From contig CALCGT010000014.1 of NCBI GenBank assembly GCA_937901125.1, forward strand, positions 1 through 29,506: a stretch of 29,506 bases of DNA, read 5' to 3'. The notes under the pieces are model-generated. The model worked only from the letters and a program-made list of their open reading frames with translations, was not told where the DNA came from and ran no database searches. Shown here piece after piece: positions 21,808 through 29,457 of the stretch. The DNA is from an uncultured Clostridia bacterium (GTDB lineage: Bacteria; Bacillota; Clostridia; Lachnospirales; Anaerotignaceae). Every line of letters starts with the position of its first letter. Within the stretch, counting starts at the first letter, position 1. Position numbers and translations under genes: made by a program.

Positions 21808-23019
21808 ATGGAAAACACATACAGCACCATTGAAGAAGCATTGGAAGAACTGCGAGCAGGTCATCTGCTGATGGTCATTGATGACCCCGACCGTGAAAAC
21901 GAAGGAGATCTGATCTGTGCCGCTCAGTTTGCTACCACAGAAAACGTAAACTTCATGGCGAAGGAAGCAAAGGGCCTGATCTGCACTCCCATGTCTGCCG
22001 CTGTTGCCGACAGACTGGGTCTGGAACAGATGGTAAAGGTCAATACGGATAACCACAGCACCGCTTTCACCGTTTCCATCGACCATGTGAATACCACCAC
22101 AGGCATTTCTGCCGAAGAAAGAGGCTATACCTGCCGTATGTGCGTAGACCCCTCCACAAAACCCGAGGATCTGCGCCGTCCCGGTCACGTATTCCCTCTG
22201 GTGGCAAGAGCCGGCGGTGTGCTGGTGCGCAACGGCCACACAGAAGGCACTGTTGACCTGTGCAGACTGGCAGGCTTGGAGGAATGTGGTCTTTGCTGCG
22301 AAATCATGCGGGAAGACGGTACCATGATGCGTACCTCCGAACTACTGGAAAAAGCAAAAGAATGGGGCGTAAAAGTAGTAACGATCAAAGATCTGCAGGA
22401 TTACTGCCGCCGCCATGACAAACACGTTCGCAAGGAAGCAGAAGCAAAGCTGCCTACCGCTTACGGCGAATTTAAAATTTGCGGCTATGTGAACGATCTC
22501 ACCGGGGAACACCATGTGGCTCTGGTAAAAGGCGATATCGGCGATGGGAAAAACCTGCTCTGCCGTGTCCATTCCGAATGCTTGACAGGGGATGTATTTG
22601 GTTCCTGCCGCTGCGACTGCGGTCCTCAGCTTTCCGCTGCTATGCAGCAGATTGAAAAGGAAGGCAGAGGCATCCTACTGTATATGCGTCAGGAAGGCAG
22701 AGGCATCGGCCTGATCAATAAACTGAAAGCTTATGAACTGCAGGAAAAAGGCAGAGATACTGTAGAAGCCAATCTGGATCTGGGCTTTGCTCCCGACCTG
22801 CGTGAATATTGGATCGGTGCACAGATTCTACAGGACTTGGGTGCAAAGGAACTGCGCCTGCTGACCAACAACCCCGATAAGATTTATGGTCTGGATGGCT
22901 TCGGCGTAGAAATTGTAGAACGTGTGCCCATCGAAATCACCCCTCAGAAGTATGATGAATTCTATCTGCGTACCAAACAGGAAAAAATGGGACATATCTT
23001 CTCCCATATTTTTGAATAA
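21808..23019 (+). CDS. ribBA: DHBP synthase / GTP cyclohydrolase II RibBA
   Basis: A 403-residue fusion that makes both precursors of the pathway. N-terminal DHBP synthase (about 1-200): DDPDRENEGDL and the RPGHVFPLVAR region. C-terminal GTP cyclohydrolase II (about 205-403): zinc site GDVFGSCRCDCG and RQEGRGIGL. All key residues of both halves are present. AGGAGGATTAACC precedes ATG 21808. Confidence 0.97.
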   Translation: MENTYSTIEEALEELRAGHLLMVIDDPDRENEGDLICAAQFATTENVNFMAKEAKGLICTPMSAAVADRLGLEQMVKVNTDNHSTAFTVSIDHVNTTTGISAEERGYTCRMCVDPSTKPEDLRRPGHVFPLVARAGGVLVRNGHTEGTVDLCRLAGLEECGLCCEIMREDGTMMRTSELLEKAKEWGVKVVTIKDLQDYCRRHDKHVRKEAEAKLPTAYGEFKICGYVNDLTGEHHVALVKGDIGDGKNLLCRVHSECLTGDVFGSCRCDCGPQLSAAMQQIEKEGRGILLYMRQEGRGIGLINKLKAYELQEKGRDTVEANLDLGFAPDLREYWIGAQILQDLGAKELRLLTNNPDKIYGLDGFGVEIVERVPIEITPQKYDEFYLRTKQEKMGHIFSHIFE

Positions 23020-23061
23020 ACAGCATTTCAGAAACAACGGTTTTTAAAGGAGGAAATCACT

Positions 23062-23526
23062 ATGCATAAAATTGAAGGTAATCTGATCGCAAACGGCATG
23101 AAATTTGGCATCGTTGCCGCAAGATTCAATGAATTTATCGTAAGCAAGCTCATCGGCGGCGCAGAAGATGCTCTGCTGCGTCATGGTGCAAAGGAAGATG
23201 ATATCACACTGGCATGGGTACCCGGTGCCTTCGAAATCCCCACTGCCGCAAAACAGATGGCACAGTCTGGCAAATATGATGCTGTTATCTGCCTTGGCGC
23301 AGTTATCCGTGGTGCTACCAGCCATTATGATTATGTCTGCAACGAAGTTTCCAAGGGCATTGCCCATATTTCTCTGGAAACAGGCTTGCCCGTCATGTTT
23401 GGTGTAGTAACCACAGAAAACATCGAGCAGGCCGTAGAACGTGCAGGCACAAAGGCAGGCAATAAAGGCTATGATGTTGCTGTTTCCGCTATTGAAATGG
23501 TAGACCTGATGAAAAAACTGGGCTAA
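23062..23526 (+). CDS. ribH: 6,7-dimethyl-8-ribityllumazine synthase
   Basis: Condenses the RibD product with DHBP; forms icosahedral or pentameric shells in related bacteria. The 154-residue protein has the family motifs ARFNEF, VPGAFEIP, CLGAVIRGATSHYDYV and FGVVTTENIEQA. AAAGGAGG precedes ATG 23062. Last gene of the rib operon, followed by a terminator. Confidence 0.97.
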   Translation: MHKIEGNLIANGMKFGIVAARFNEFIVSKLIGGAEDALLRHGAKEDDITLAWVPGAFEIPTAAKQMAQSGKYDAVICLGAVIRGATSHYDYVCNEVSKGIAHISLETGLPVMFGVVTTENIEQAVERAGTKAGNKGYDVAVSAIEMVDLMKKLG

Positions 23527-23538
23527 GCCAAATTTTTT

Positions 23539-23577
23539 GGGGAAAGATAGAATCCGTTTCTGTCTTTCTCCTTTTTG
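23539..23577 (+). terminator. Terminator of the rib operon
   Basis: A 14-bp stem with wobble pairs, GGGGAAAGATAGAA (23539-23552) with TTCTGTCTTTCTCC (23558-23571), followed by TTTTTG. Confidence 0.8.
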
Positions 23578-23671
23578 TTTCTTTTTCCTTAATATTGGAA
23601 AAAAGTAGTTCCCTCCTCTGATTTTCGTATTATAATAGAGGAAACTACCACGGAAAAAGGAGGCGAGCCTT

Positions 23672-24724
23672 ATGTGGATATTTTATGAAAAAAATAAACA
23701 GGCCATCCATGATGTGCTGCTGCTGTTTGCGGCGGTGCTTCTCTGCTTCCTGTTTTTCCGCTATGTATTTGGGATTTTTCTACCCTTTCTCATCGGCTGG
23801 CTGCTGAGCCTGCTGTTTAATCCCCTGGCGGATCGGCTGCAAAAATTCCATATTCCCCGGGGCATCAGCGCCCTGCTTGGCATCCTGCTGCTGTTCGCCC
23901 TGCTGGGGCTTCTGGGCTTCTGGTCAGGCACGAGCATCGTAGACAGAATCCGACATATCTCTGATAATCTTCCTTATTATATGGATATCGTAGAGACACG
24001 ACTGCAGGATTTCTGGGCCCAATTTGATGCCTTTCGGGAAAAACTGCCGCCAGCATTGCAGGAGGCTTTCCAGGAATTCCAGAATGACACTTCCAGCATA
24101 CTGCTTTCCCTGCTGCCTACGGGCAGTGCCACCAGCAAACTGGGAGGTGTTCCCAGCTTCTTTTTGGCCTTCTTTGTGGCATTGATCTCTTCCTATTTCT
24201 TTACCAAGGACAGAGACCTGATCCGCAAAGAATATCTTGCGCATGTAGCACCCCTTCTGGGACTTTCTATCCATACCACAAAGCAGGAACTGAAGGCTTC
24301 CGTCTGGGGTTATGTAAAAACTCAGATCATCCTGATGGGCTTTACCTTTACCATCACCATCATCGGTATGTTGGTGATAAAATCGCCCCACGCTCTGCTG
24401 CTTAGTATCCTCATCGCTATTATCGATTCTCTGCCCTTCTTCGGTAGCGGCTTCATCCTCTGGCCTGGGGCAGTCATCCACCTGATGGCAGGCAATACCT
24501 TCCTCGCCATTGGCTATCTGGCACTATACGGCATCATTCAGGTCATGCGGCAGATTTTACAGCCCAAGATTTTGGGGACGCAGATCGGTCTACATCCTCT
24601 GCTGACCTTATTTTCCATGTATTTCGGCTTCAAGTGCGTCGGCGTATTCGGCCTAATTTTAGGGCCTATCGTTGCCGTGGTGCTGCGGGCATTTTTCCGT
24701 ATTCGTAAAAATCAAACAGTATAA
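23672..24724 (+). CDS. AI-2E family membrane protein (YtvI-like)
   Basis: A 350-residue integral membrane protein with paired hydrophobic segments at 15-50 and 62-85, a soluble loop of about 90 residues, and clustered helices in the C-terminal half (SLLPTGS, FTITIIGMLVI, ILIAIIDSLPFFGSGFILWPGAVI, FGLILGPIVAVVLR). The DSLPFFGSG motif and layout match the AI-2E transporter family; the Clostridial sporulation member YtvI is the nearest named type. The substrate is unknown. AAGGAGG precedes ATG 23672, and a lone TATAAT stands at 23631-23636 without a good -35. Confidence 0.85.
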   Translation: MWIFYEKNKQAIHDVLLLFAAVLLCFLFFRYVFGIFLPFLIGWLLSLLFNPLADRLQKFHIPRGISALLGILLLFALLGLLGFWSGTSIVDRIRHISDNLPYYMDIVETRLQDFWAQFDAFREKLPPALQEAFQEFQNDTSSILLSLLPTGSATSKLGGVPSFFLAFFVALISSYFFTKDRDLIRKEYLAHVAPLLGLSIHTTKQELKASVWGYVKTQIILMGFTFTITIIGMLVIKSPHALLLSILIAIIDSLPFFGSGFILWPGAVIHLMAGNTFLAIGYLALYGIIQVMRQILQPKILGTQIGLHPLLTLFSMYFGFKCVGVFGLILGPIVAVVLRAFFRIRKNQTV

Positions 24725-24758
24725 AAAAACACTCTGCAAAAATGCAGAGTGTTTTTTT
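24723..24758. terminator. Bidirectional terminator
   Basis: ACACTCTGCA (24729-24738) pairs with TGCAGAGTGT (24743-24752) around AAAA; A-run before, T-run after. It serves the convergent AI-2E and TraX-like genes, and overlaps the stop codons of both. Confidence 0.9.
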
Positions 24759-25392
24759 ATATCATCATTTTGATGACCCAAAGCACCAGAAGATGCAGGG
24801 GATAGAAGGCATAGAAAGAATATCTGGGGAGTTTGCGGCTCAAAGCCCGTATACGCCATTTTCCATCCAGAAAAGCAAAGGAAAACAGGGAAAGCACCTG
24901 TATCCACGCCTTTGTGGCGAATCCATAGAGCACATTCAATAACAGCTGACCATAAAAACAAAGGGATTCCCTCTCCCGATAAAATCCGAAGAAAAAAATC
25001 GTCCAGCCCCCATACCAGCCATAGCTCATATTCGTCCAATAAGAGCCAATGAGCAGCACCGCCGCCACGGCTTTTTCCCCCTTCTGCCAGAAATAGAGAA
25101 CCGCCGCCCCCCATGCCAGCATAAACAGGGGATTTCCCTGCCGCAGCCCGAAGGTCAGCATATAAATAGGCTGAGAAAGGATGGCTGTCAGCAAAATCCG
25201 CCCGAAGTATCTCCAGAAATTACGGGTATAGGTCACCCCTTCCGCAATGCCAAAGGCAAAAAGAGGAAAAGAGAGCCGCCCAATAGCACGAAAGCCGATA
25301 CTGGCGGGGAAAAACAGAATCCCAATATGGTCGATGAGCATAGTCAATGCCGCCGTGATCTGAAGAAACTGCCGCTGTTCTCTGGTCATCAT
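24757..25392 (-). CDS. TraX-like membrane protein
   Basis: A 211-residue polytopic membrane protein with the N-terminal TraX signature (ITAALTMLIDHIGILFFP, then IGRLSFPLFAFGIAEGVTYTRN) and about six membrane segments. TraX was first known for acetylating F-pilin, but chromosomal homologues in Clostridia are acyltransferase-like proteins of unknown substrate, and no conjugation genes lie nearby. Its ATG overlaps the cysK stop as ATGA, so translation is probably coupled; an alternative ATG lies three bases on. Confidence 0.85.
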   Translation of the reverse strand: MMTREQRQFLQITAALTMLIDHIGILFFPASIGFRAIGRLSFPLFAFGIAEGVTYTRNFWRYFGRILLTAILSQPIYMLTFGLRQGNPLFMLAWGAAVLYFWQKGEKAVAAVLLIGSYWTNMSYGWYGGWTIFFFGFYRERESLCFYGQLLLNVLYGFATKAWIQVLSLFSFAFLDGKWRIRALSRKLPRYSFYAFYPLHLLVLWVIKMMI

Positions 25393-26321
25393 CCCTGAAA
25401 CATTGGTGTGGAAAGGTATCTGTCCCCCGTATCGGGCAGAAGCACCACAATAGTCTTTCCAGCGTTTTCGGGGCGTTTTGCCACTTCTGTGGCCGCATGG
25501 ACAGCTGCCCCTGCGGAAATGCCTGCCAACAGCCCTTCCCTCCTTGCCAAGTCTCTGCCTGCTGCATAGGCTTCTTCCTCTGTCACTGTCAGCACCTCGT
25601 CATACAGCTCGGTATCCAAAATAGAAGGGACAAAATTTGCACCGATGCCCTGTAAGCCGTGGGGGCCTGCTGTACCCTTTGTCAGCAGAGGAGAAGATGC
25701 AGGTTCCACGCCAATGATTTCCACATGGGGGCTCTTTTCCTTTAGATAACGTCCTACACCAGTCAGTGTGCCGCCTGTACCGATGCCGGCTACGAAAATA
25801 TCTACTTTGCCATCGGTATCTTCCCAAATTTCAGGGCCTGTGGTATCATAATGGGCCGCAGGGTTGGAAGGGTTATCAAACTGACCGGGGATGAAGGAAT
25901 TGGGGATCTCCTTCGCCAGTTCTTCTGCTTTTTCAATGGCACCTGCCATACCCTTTGCCCCTTCGGTCAGTACCAGCTCCGCTCCAAAGGCAGTCATCAG
26001 TAGTCTACGTTCCATGCTCATGGTATCAGGCATGACAATGATGGCACGATAGCCCCTGGCCGCCGCCATCACTGCCAAGCCAATGCCTGTATTGCCACTG
26101 GTTGGTTCGATGATGGTAGCTCCATCTTTCAGGATGCCAGCCTTTTCCGCATCCTCCACCATGCGCTTTGCCACTCTGTCCTTGGCGCTGCCGCCAGGGT
26201 TCAAAGCTTCCACCTTTGCCAGCAGAGTTGCTTTCAGCCCCAGTTTCTGTTCCAGATTTGTCAGTTCCAGCAAGGGTGTCTTGCCGATGATTTCCTCTAC
26301 ACTTTTATAAATCTTAGCCAT
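25389..26321 (-). CDS. cysK: Cysteine synthase A (PLP-dependent)
   Basis: Makes cysteine from O-acetylserine and sulfide. The 310-residue protein has the PLP lysine in NPGGSAKDRVA (K47), substrate loop TSGNTG, phosphate loop GTGGTLTG and the C-terminal PDTGDRYLST motif, all typical of CysK. ATG 26321 follows GGAGGC; the upstream frame extension lacks a site. Followed with a 4-bp overlap by the TraX-like gene. Confidence 0.95.
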   Translation of the reverse strand: MAKIYKSVEEIIGKTPLLELTNLEQKLGLKATLLAKVEALNPGGSAKDRVAKRMVEDAEKAGILKDGATIIEPTSGNTGIGLAVMAAARGYRAIIVMPDTMSMERRLLMTAFGAELVLTEGAKGMAGAIEKAEELAKEIPNSFIPGQFDNPSNPAAHYDTTGPEIWEDTDGKVDIFVAGIGTGGTLTGVGRYLKEKSPHVEIIGVEPASSPLLTKGTAGPHGLQGIGANFVPSILDTELYDEVLTVTEEEAYAAGRDLARREGLLAGISAGAAVHAATEVAKRPENAGKTIVVLLPDTGDRYLSTPMFQG

Positions 26322-26443
26322 AATTTTAGCCTCCGTTTCCAAATTATATATCCAATAGTTTAACATAAATTCTCAATCTGTACAGTCCAACAGCCAAAAA
26401 ATCTTGTACCTTCCCTTTTTTTGTGCTACCATTATCCTAGTAG

Positions 26444-26451
26444 TGTATACA
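26444..26451. promoter_or_regulatory. TGTATACA palindrome upstream of map
   Basis: The same perfect 8-bp palindrome found in the ispE-gntR promoter region, here 25 bp before the map start codon. It could be a second GntR operator, or chance or part of a -10-like TATACA. Confidence 0.3.
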
Positions 26452-26475
26452 TTGCAGCAGAAAAGGAGAAATACT

Positions 26476-27345
26476 ATGAAAATCGGTAGAAACGACCCCT
26501 GCTGGTGCGGCAGCGGGAAAAAATACAAAGCATGTCATTCAGCATTTGATGAAAAACTGGCAAAACTGAAAAGTCAGGGCATCTTGGTACCCAAGCACAA
26601 TATGATCAAAACACCGGAGCAGATTGAAGGCATCCGCAAAGCCGGCGTACTGAACACTGCCGCTTTGGATTTGGTACAGGAAAACATCAAAGAAGGCATG
26701 TCCACAGAAGAAATCAATACCCTTGTCCATGAATTTATCACTTCCCACGGCGGCACCCCCGCCACATTGGGCTATTACGGCTATCCCAAGAGCCTTTGTA
26801 CCTCTGTTAACGATGTCATTTGCCATGGCATCCCCAGCAAAGACGAAATTTTGAAAACCGGCGATATCATCAATGTAGATATCACAACTATTCTGGACGG
26901 CTACTATGCCGATGCTTCCCGTATGTTTATGATCGGTGAGGTCAGCGACGAAGCCAAAAAGCTGGTGCAGGTCACAAAGGAAGCGCTGGATCTGGGCTTA
27001 CAGGCTGTCAAACCTTGGGGCTTTTTAGGCGATATCGGCGAAGCAGTCAGCAAGCACGTCTATGCCAACGGCTATACCGTTCTCCATGATATCGGCGGTC
27101 ACGGCGTTGGTCTGGATATCCATGAAGACCCCTATGTATGCCATGTAGGGAAAAAGGGAACCGGTATGCTTTTAGTACCCGGTATGGTATTCACCATCGA
27201 ACCCATGGTAAACGAGGGGAAAGAAGATTTCTTCCAGGATGAAGCAAATGGCTGGACCATCTATACAGAAGACGGTTCCCTGTCTGCCCAGTGGGAATAC
27301 ACCGTTGCGGTGACAGAGGACAGCGTGGAGGTCATCACCCACTAA
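26476..27345 (+). CDS. map: Type I methionine aminopeptidase with SEC-C motif
   Basis: Removes the N-terminal Met from new proteins. A 289-residue protein: residues 1-22 form a SEC-C zinc motif (NDPCWCGSGKKYKACH), and the rest is the pita-bread metalloprotease with metal ligands in NVDITTILDGYYADASR (two Asp), GGHGVGLDIHE (His), FTIEPM (Glu) and QWEYTV (Glu). This SEC-C form is common in Firmicutes and may help bind the ribosome. AAAGGAG precedes ATG 26476. Confidence 0.95.
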   Translation: MKIGRNDPCWCGSGKKYKACHSAFDEKLAKLKSQGILVPKHNMIKTPEQIEGIRKAGVLNTAALDLVQENIKEGMSTEEINTLVHEFITSHGGTPATLGYYGYPKSLCTSVNDVICHGIPSKDEILKTGDIINVDITTILDGYYADASRMFMIGEVSDEAKKLVQVTKEALDLGLQAVKPWGFLGDIGEAVSKHVYANGYTVLHDIGGHGVGLDIHEDPYVCHVGKKGTGMLLVPGMVFTIEPMVNEGKEDFFQDEANGWTIYTEDGSLSAQWEYTVAVTEDSVEVITH

Positions 27346-27397
27346 AAAGCACTGCGTGCTTAACTCGAACTCAGAATATCAAGTTGAGAGACAAAAC

Positions 27398-27437
27398 AAA
27401 AACCATCATTGAGAAATTCTCTTTGATGGTTTTCTTT
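27398..27437. terminator. Bidirectional terminator
   Basis: AAAACCATCA (27399-27408) pairs with TGATGGTTTT (27424-27433), with an inner GAGA/TCTC stem. Ts follow on the plus strand and a broken T-run on the minus strand. It serves the convergent map and alpha/beta hydrolase genes. Confidence 0.8.
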
Positions 27438-28037
27438 CTATCGATTGACTTGTTCTACTAAAAATCTCGCTGTCTTTTCAATCATTGTCAGGCGCACATC
27501 GCTGAAAGAATGATCCGTTTCCAATGTTTCATAGGCCACATTTCCACCGATCTTCCGCAGTCCTTCTACCCAAGGCAGGCAATGGGCTTCTGGAGGGCAG
27601 GATTCATCATGGGCTGCACCAAGGCAATAAACAGGTCTGTCCGCCAGCTTTTCTGCCAAAGAAGCAATGCGATATTCCGCCTGCCGACTGGAAACTTCCT
27701 CAAACAACGCTTGGGGGGATGTCCCATTCAGCCAAAGGGGACCGCCTTCGAAAATCTCCATCAGCAGCTTTTTCGCTTCCGTATCCTCCGGGAAGGAAAC
27801 CACGCCGCCCAAATCGCAGGGAGTCAGTAGCACACCGCCTTTCAGTTCCTTATGCCTCGCCAAAAGATGGGCTGCCACAAAACCACCCACGCTATGCCCC
27901 ACCACAAAAAGCTTCTCTTTATCAAAACCATAGGTTTCATTGCTTTTGATAAATGCCAGAAGGGTCTCCGCCTGCAGATCGGGGGGATACGGAGCATTGC
28001 CCCAGGGAATTTCTTTTGTCAAATATTCCAAATGCAT
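27438..28037 (-). CDS. Short alpha/beta hydrolase
   Basis: A 199-residue protein with the catalytic set of an alpha/beta hydrolase: nucleophile elbow GHSVGG (S49), acid candidate in AAHDESCPP (D144) and His in ETDHSFSD (H176). Relatives begin 40-60 residues earlier with strands carrying an HGxxG oxyanion motif, which is absent. The short form is probably real: AAGGAGGG lies five bases before ATG 28037, and a promoter at 28071-28098 leaves no room for a longer protein. It may use another oxyanion arrangement, or be a decayed copy. Substrate unknown. Confidence 0.75.
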   Translation of the reverse strand: MHLEYLTKEIPWGNAPYPPDLQAETLLAFIKSNETYGFDKEKLFVVGHSVGGFVAAHLLARHKELKGGVLLTPCDLGGVVSFPEDTEAKKLLMEIFEGGPLWLNGTSPQALFEEVSSRQAEYRIASLAEKLADRPVYCLGAAHDESCPPEAHCLPWVEGLRKIGGNVAYETLETDHSFSDVRLTMIEKTARFLVEQVNR

Positions 28038-28070
28038 AAGCGCCCTCCTTTTTAAACAGTATTTCATGAT

Positions 28071-28098
28071 ATCATAGCACTTTTCTATGTAATTTCAA
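28071..28098 (-). promoter_or_regulatory. Promoter of the alpha/beta hydrolase gene
   Basis: On the minus strand TTGAAA (28093-28098), a 16-bp spacer and TATGAT (28071-28076); the start is expected about 27 nt before the start codon. Confidence 0.65.
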
Positions 28099-28149
28099 GA
28101 CTTTTCCATGTTTTTTCCGATTTTTTCGCATCTTCTTTTTTTACCCATA

Positions 28150-28183
28150 GAAAAAGCCCCAGACCAACGAAAAGTCTGAGGCT
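28150..28183 (-). terminator. Second terminator after tRNA-Leu
   Basis: On the minus strand AGCCTCAGAC (28174-28183) pairs with GTCTGGGGCT (28155-28164), 10 bp with one wobble, followed by TTTTTC. Confidence 0.7.
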
Positions 28184-28209
28184 GGATGATTATAGATGAA
28201 TCATTTTAG

Positions 28210-28246
28210 AAAAAAGAAAACCACCGACAATTTGCCAATGGTTTTT
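28210..28246 (-). terminator. First terminator after tRNA-Leu
   Basis: AAAACCA (28217-28223) pairs with TGGTTTT with a weaker inner stem, followed on the minus strand by CTTTTTT. A near-identical hairpin follows the second tRNA-Leu copy at 29411-29448. Confidence 0.7.
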
Positions 28247-28255
28247 CCGCATTAC

Positions 28256-28340
28256 TGCGGATGACAGGACTTGAACCTGCACGGGCGCAATGCCCACTAG
28301 AACCTGAATCTAGCGCGTCTGCCAGTTCCGCCACATCCGC
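28256..28340 (-). tRNA. tRNA-Leu (CAG)
   Basis: An 85-nt type II tRNA: acceptor GCGGATG with CATCCGC, anticodon stem CTAGA/TCTAG around TTCAGGT (anticodon CAG), long variable arm (TGGGCATTGCGCCC), no encoded CCA. Identical over the visible 49 nt to the copy at 29458-29506. Confidence 0.95.
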
Positions 28341-28360
28341 ACATCTCAGTGCACTTAATT

Positions 28361-28389
28361 ATAATACCGCACTGAAAGAAATTTGTCAA
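28361..28389 (-). promoter_or_regulatory. Promoter of tRNA-Leu
   Basis: On the minus strand TTGACA (28384-28389), a 17-bp spacer and TATTAT (28361-28366). Confidence 0.8.
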
Positions 28390-28433
28390 CACTTTTTACA
28401 AATTTTCTTCTTAAAATTTTAGCGGAAAGAAAA

Positions 28434-29237
28434 TTATCCTTCGTATCCCCCATAGCCAGAAATCTTGATCCTCTTTACTATATGATCATGCCCTACGGAT
28501 AAATCAAGGGCTGCTGCCAGATCACACAGCTTAAAATAGTTGCTGCCATCGATTTTATAAATGGAAGGGGTCTGATAAATACCATCTGCATACAGGGCAT
28601 CCTCAGTAGGCATAGCTGTTGTCGTGGCAGCCTGGAAGCCAGCGCCGTTGCTGTATTTCACCTCCAGCGTATGTTTTCCGGATGCTAATCCATCCACATT
28701 GAGGTGATATGTATAAGGGTAGTCCCAAGCCGTTGCCATAACTTTCCCATCCACATACCATGTTGCTGTCAGTTTTTCAGAAGCATAGGTATATGCCGTC
28801 AGTGTCATACTGCCCTCCCATGCAGAGGGAAGTGCAGACAGCTTTGTATAATACGAAGCCTTGCCGCCAATCCCCCGCAGGAACACAGGATTATTGTCCA
28901 CTGCCCGATGATATGCGCTATTCACTGCCCCACCGCTTCCCAACAGGTAGATCGTGGATGCGGAGCCAAAATTAGAATCTGAATAAACCATTGCTTTGAT
29001 CTGTGGATAAACCATCGACAGGAATGCATAAGCCTTCTGCACCCTAGAAGCCATCCCGCTTCGCATCACCGAATATGCACTGCACTTGGGTTTCCATTTC
29101 GCCCCATAATAGGGATAATCCTTGCCCGCATCATCATTCACAGCGAAAATTTCTGTATTCGCCGCCAAGCTCTTGTAGGCAGTCTGCAGTGTTGTTGTTC
29201 CTTCATTTGCAAAGACTGGTACAGCCATTGAAATCAT
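28434..29237 (-). CDS. Exported Ig/stalk-domain protein with broken signal peptide
   Basis: A 267-residue protein of unknown function. It begins MISMAVPVFANEG, which looks like the end of a signal peptide with its cleavage site (VFA-NEG) but no basic start or hydrophobic core. Just upstream, ATGAGAAAAAAGG after AAGGGAAAG (about 29252-29272) would encode the missing MRKK start in another frame, so a deletion or frameshift has probably damaged the gene. The middle (YPQIKAMVYSDSNF, then WYVDGKVMATAWDYPYTYHLNVDGLASGKHTLEVKYSNG) is Ig-like; the end (YKIDGSNYFKLCDLAAALD) matches the start of a copper-amine-oxidase-like stalk domain and then stops early. Probably a remnant of a larger exported protein. 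Confidence 0.6.
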   Translation of the reverse strand: MISMAVPVFANEGTTTLQTAYKSLAANTEIFAVNDDAGKDYPYYGAKWKPKCSAYSVMRSGMASRVQKAYAFLSMVYPQIKAMVYSDSNFGSASTIYLLGSGGAVNSAYHRAVDNNPVFLRGIGGKASYYTKLSALPSAWEGSMTLTAYTYASEKLTATWYVDGKVMATAWDYPYTYHLNVDGLASGKHTLEVKYSNGAGFQAATTTAMPTEDALYADGIYQTPSIYKIDGSNYFKLCDLAAALDLSVGHDHIVKRIKISGYGGYEG

Positions 29238-29410
29238 TACTTTTTACCTTTTTTCTCATTTTTCTTTCCCTTTTGAAAATGAAAAACAACATTACTATTT
29301 TATAAGTGTAACACACATAAAACAGTCCCGCAAAAAAGTGACAGATGTCCTCCAAAATAACAAAATATAGCGGCATCCAACGATGCTGCTGCTACTCTCC
29401 TAAAAAAGGC

Positions 29411-29448
29411 AAAAAGAAAAACCACCGACGATTTGTCGATGGTTTTTT
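29411..29448 (-). terminator. Terminator of the second tRNA-Leu
   Basis: AAAAACCA...CGAC (29417-29429) pairs with GTCG...TGGTTTTT (29435-29447), followed on the minus strand by a T-run. Paralogous to the hairpin at 28210-28246. Confidence 0.75.
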
Positions 29449-29457
29449 CCACATTAC

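Noticed and set aside
24757..25392. Evidence of a conjugative plasmid from the TraX-like gene
   Set aside because: Chromosomal TraX-like genes are common in Clostridia and no other transfer gene is nearby.
28150..28246. CRISPR-like repeat spacing from the tandem hairpins
   Set aside because: The hairpins differ in sequence and function as tRNA terminators; no repeat-spacer unit or cas gene exists in the window.
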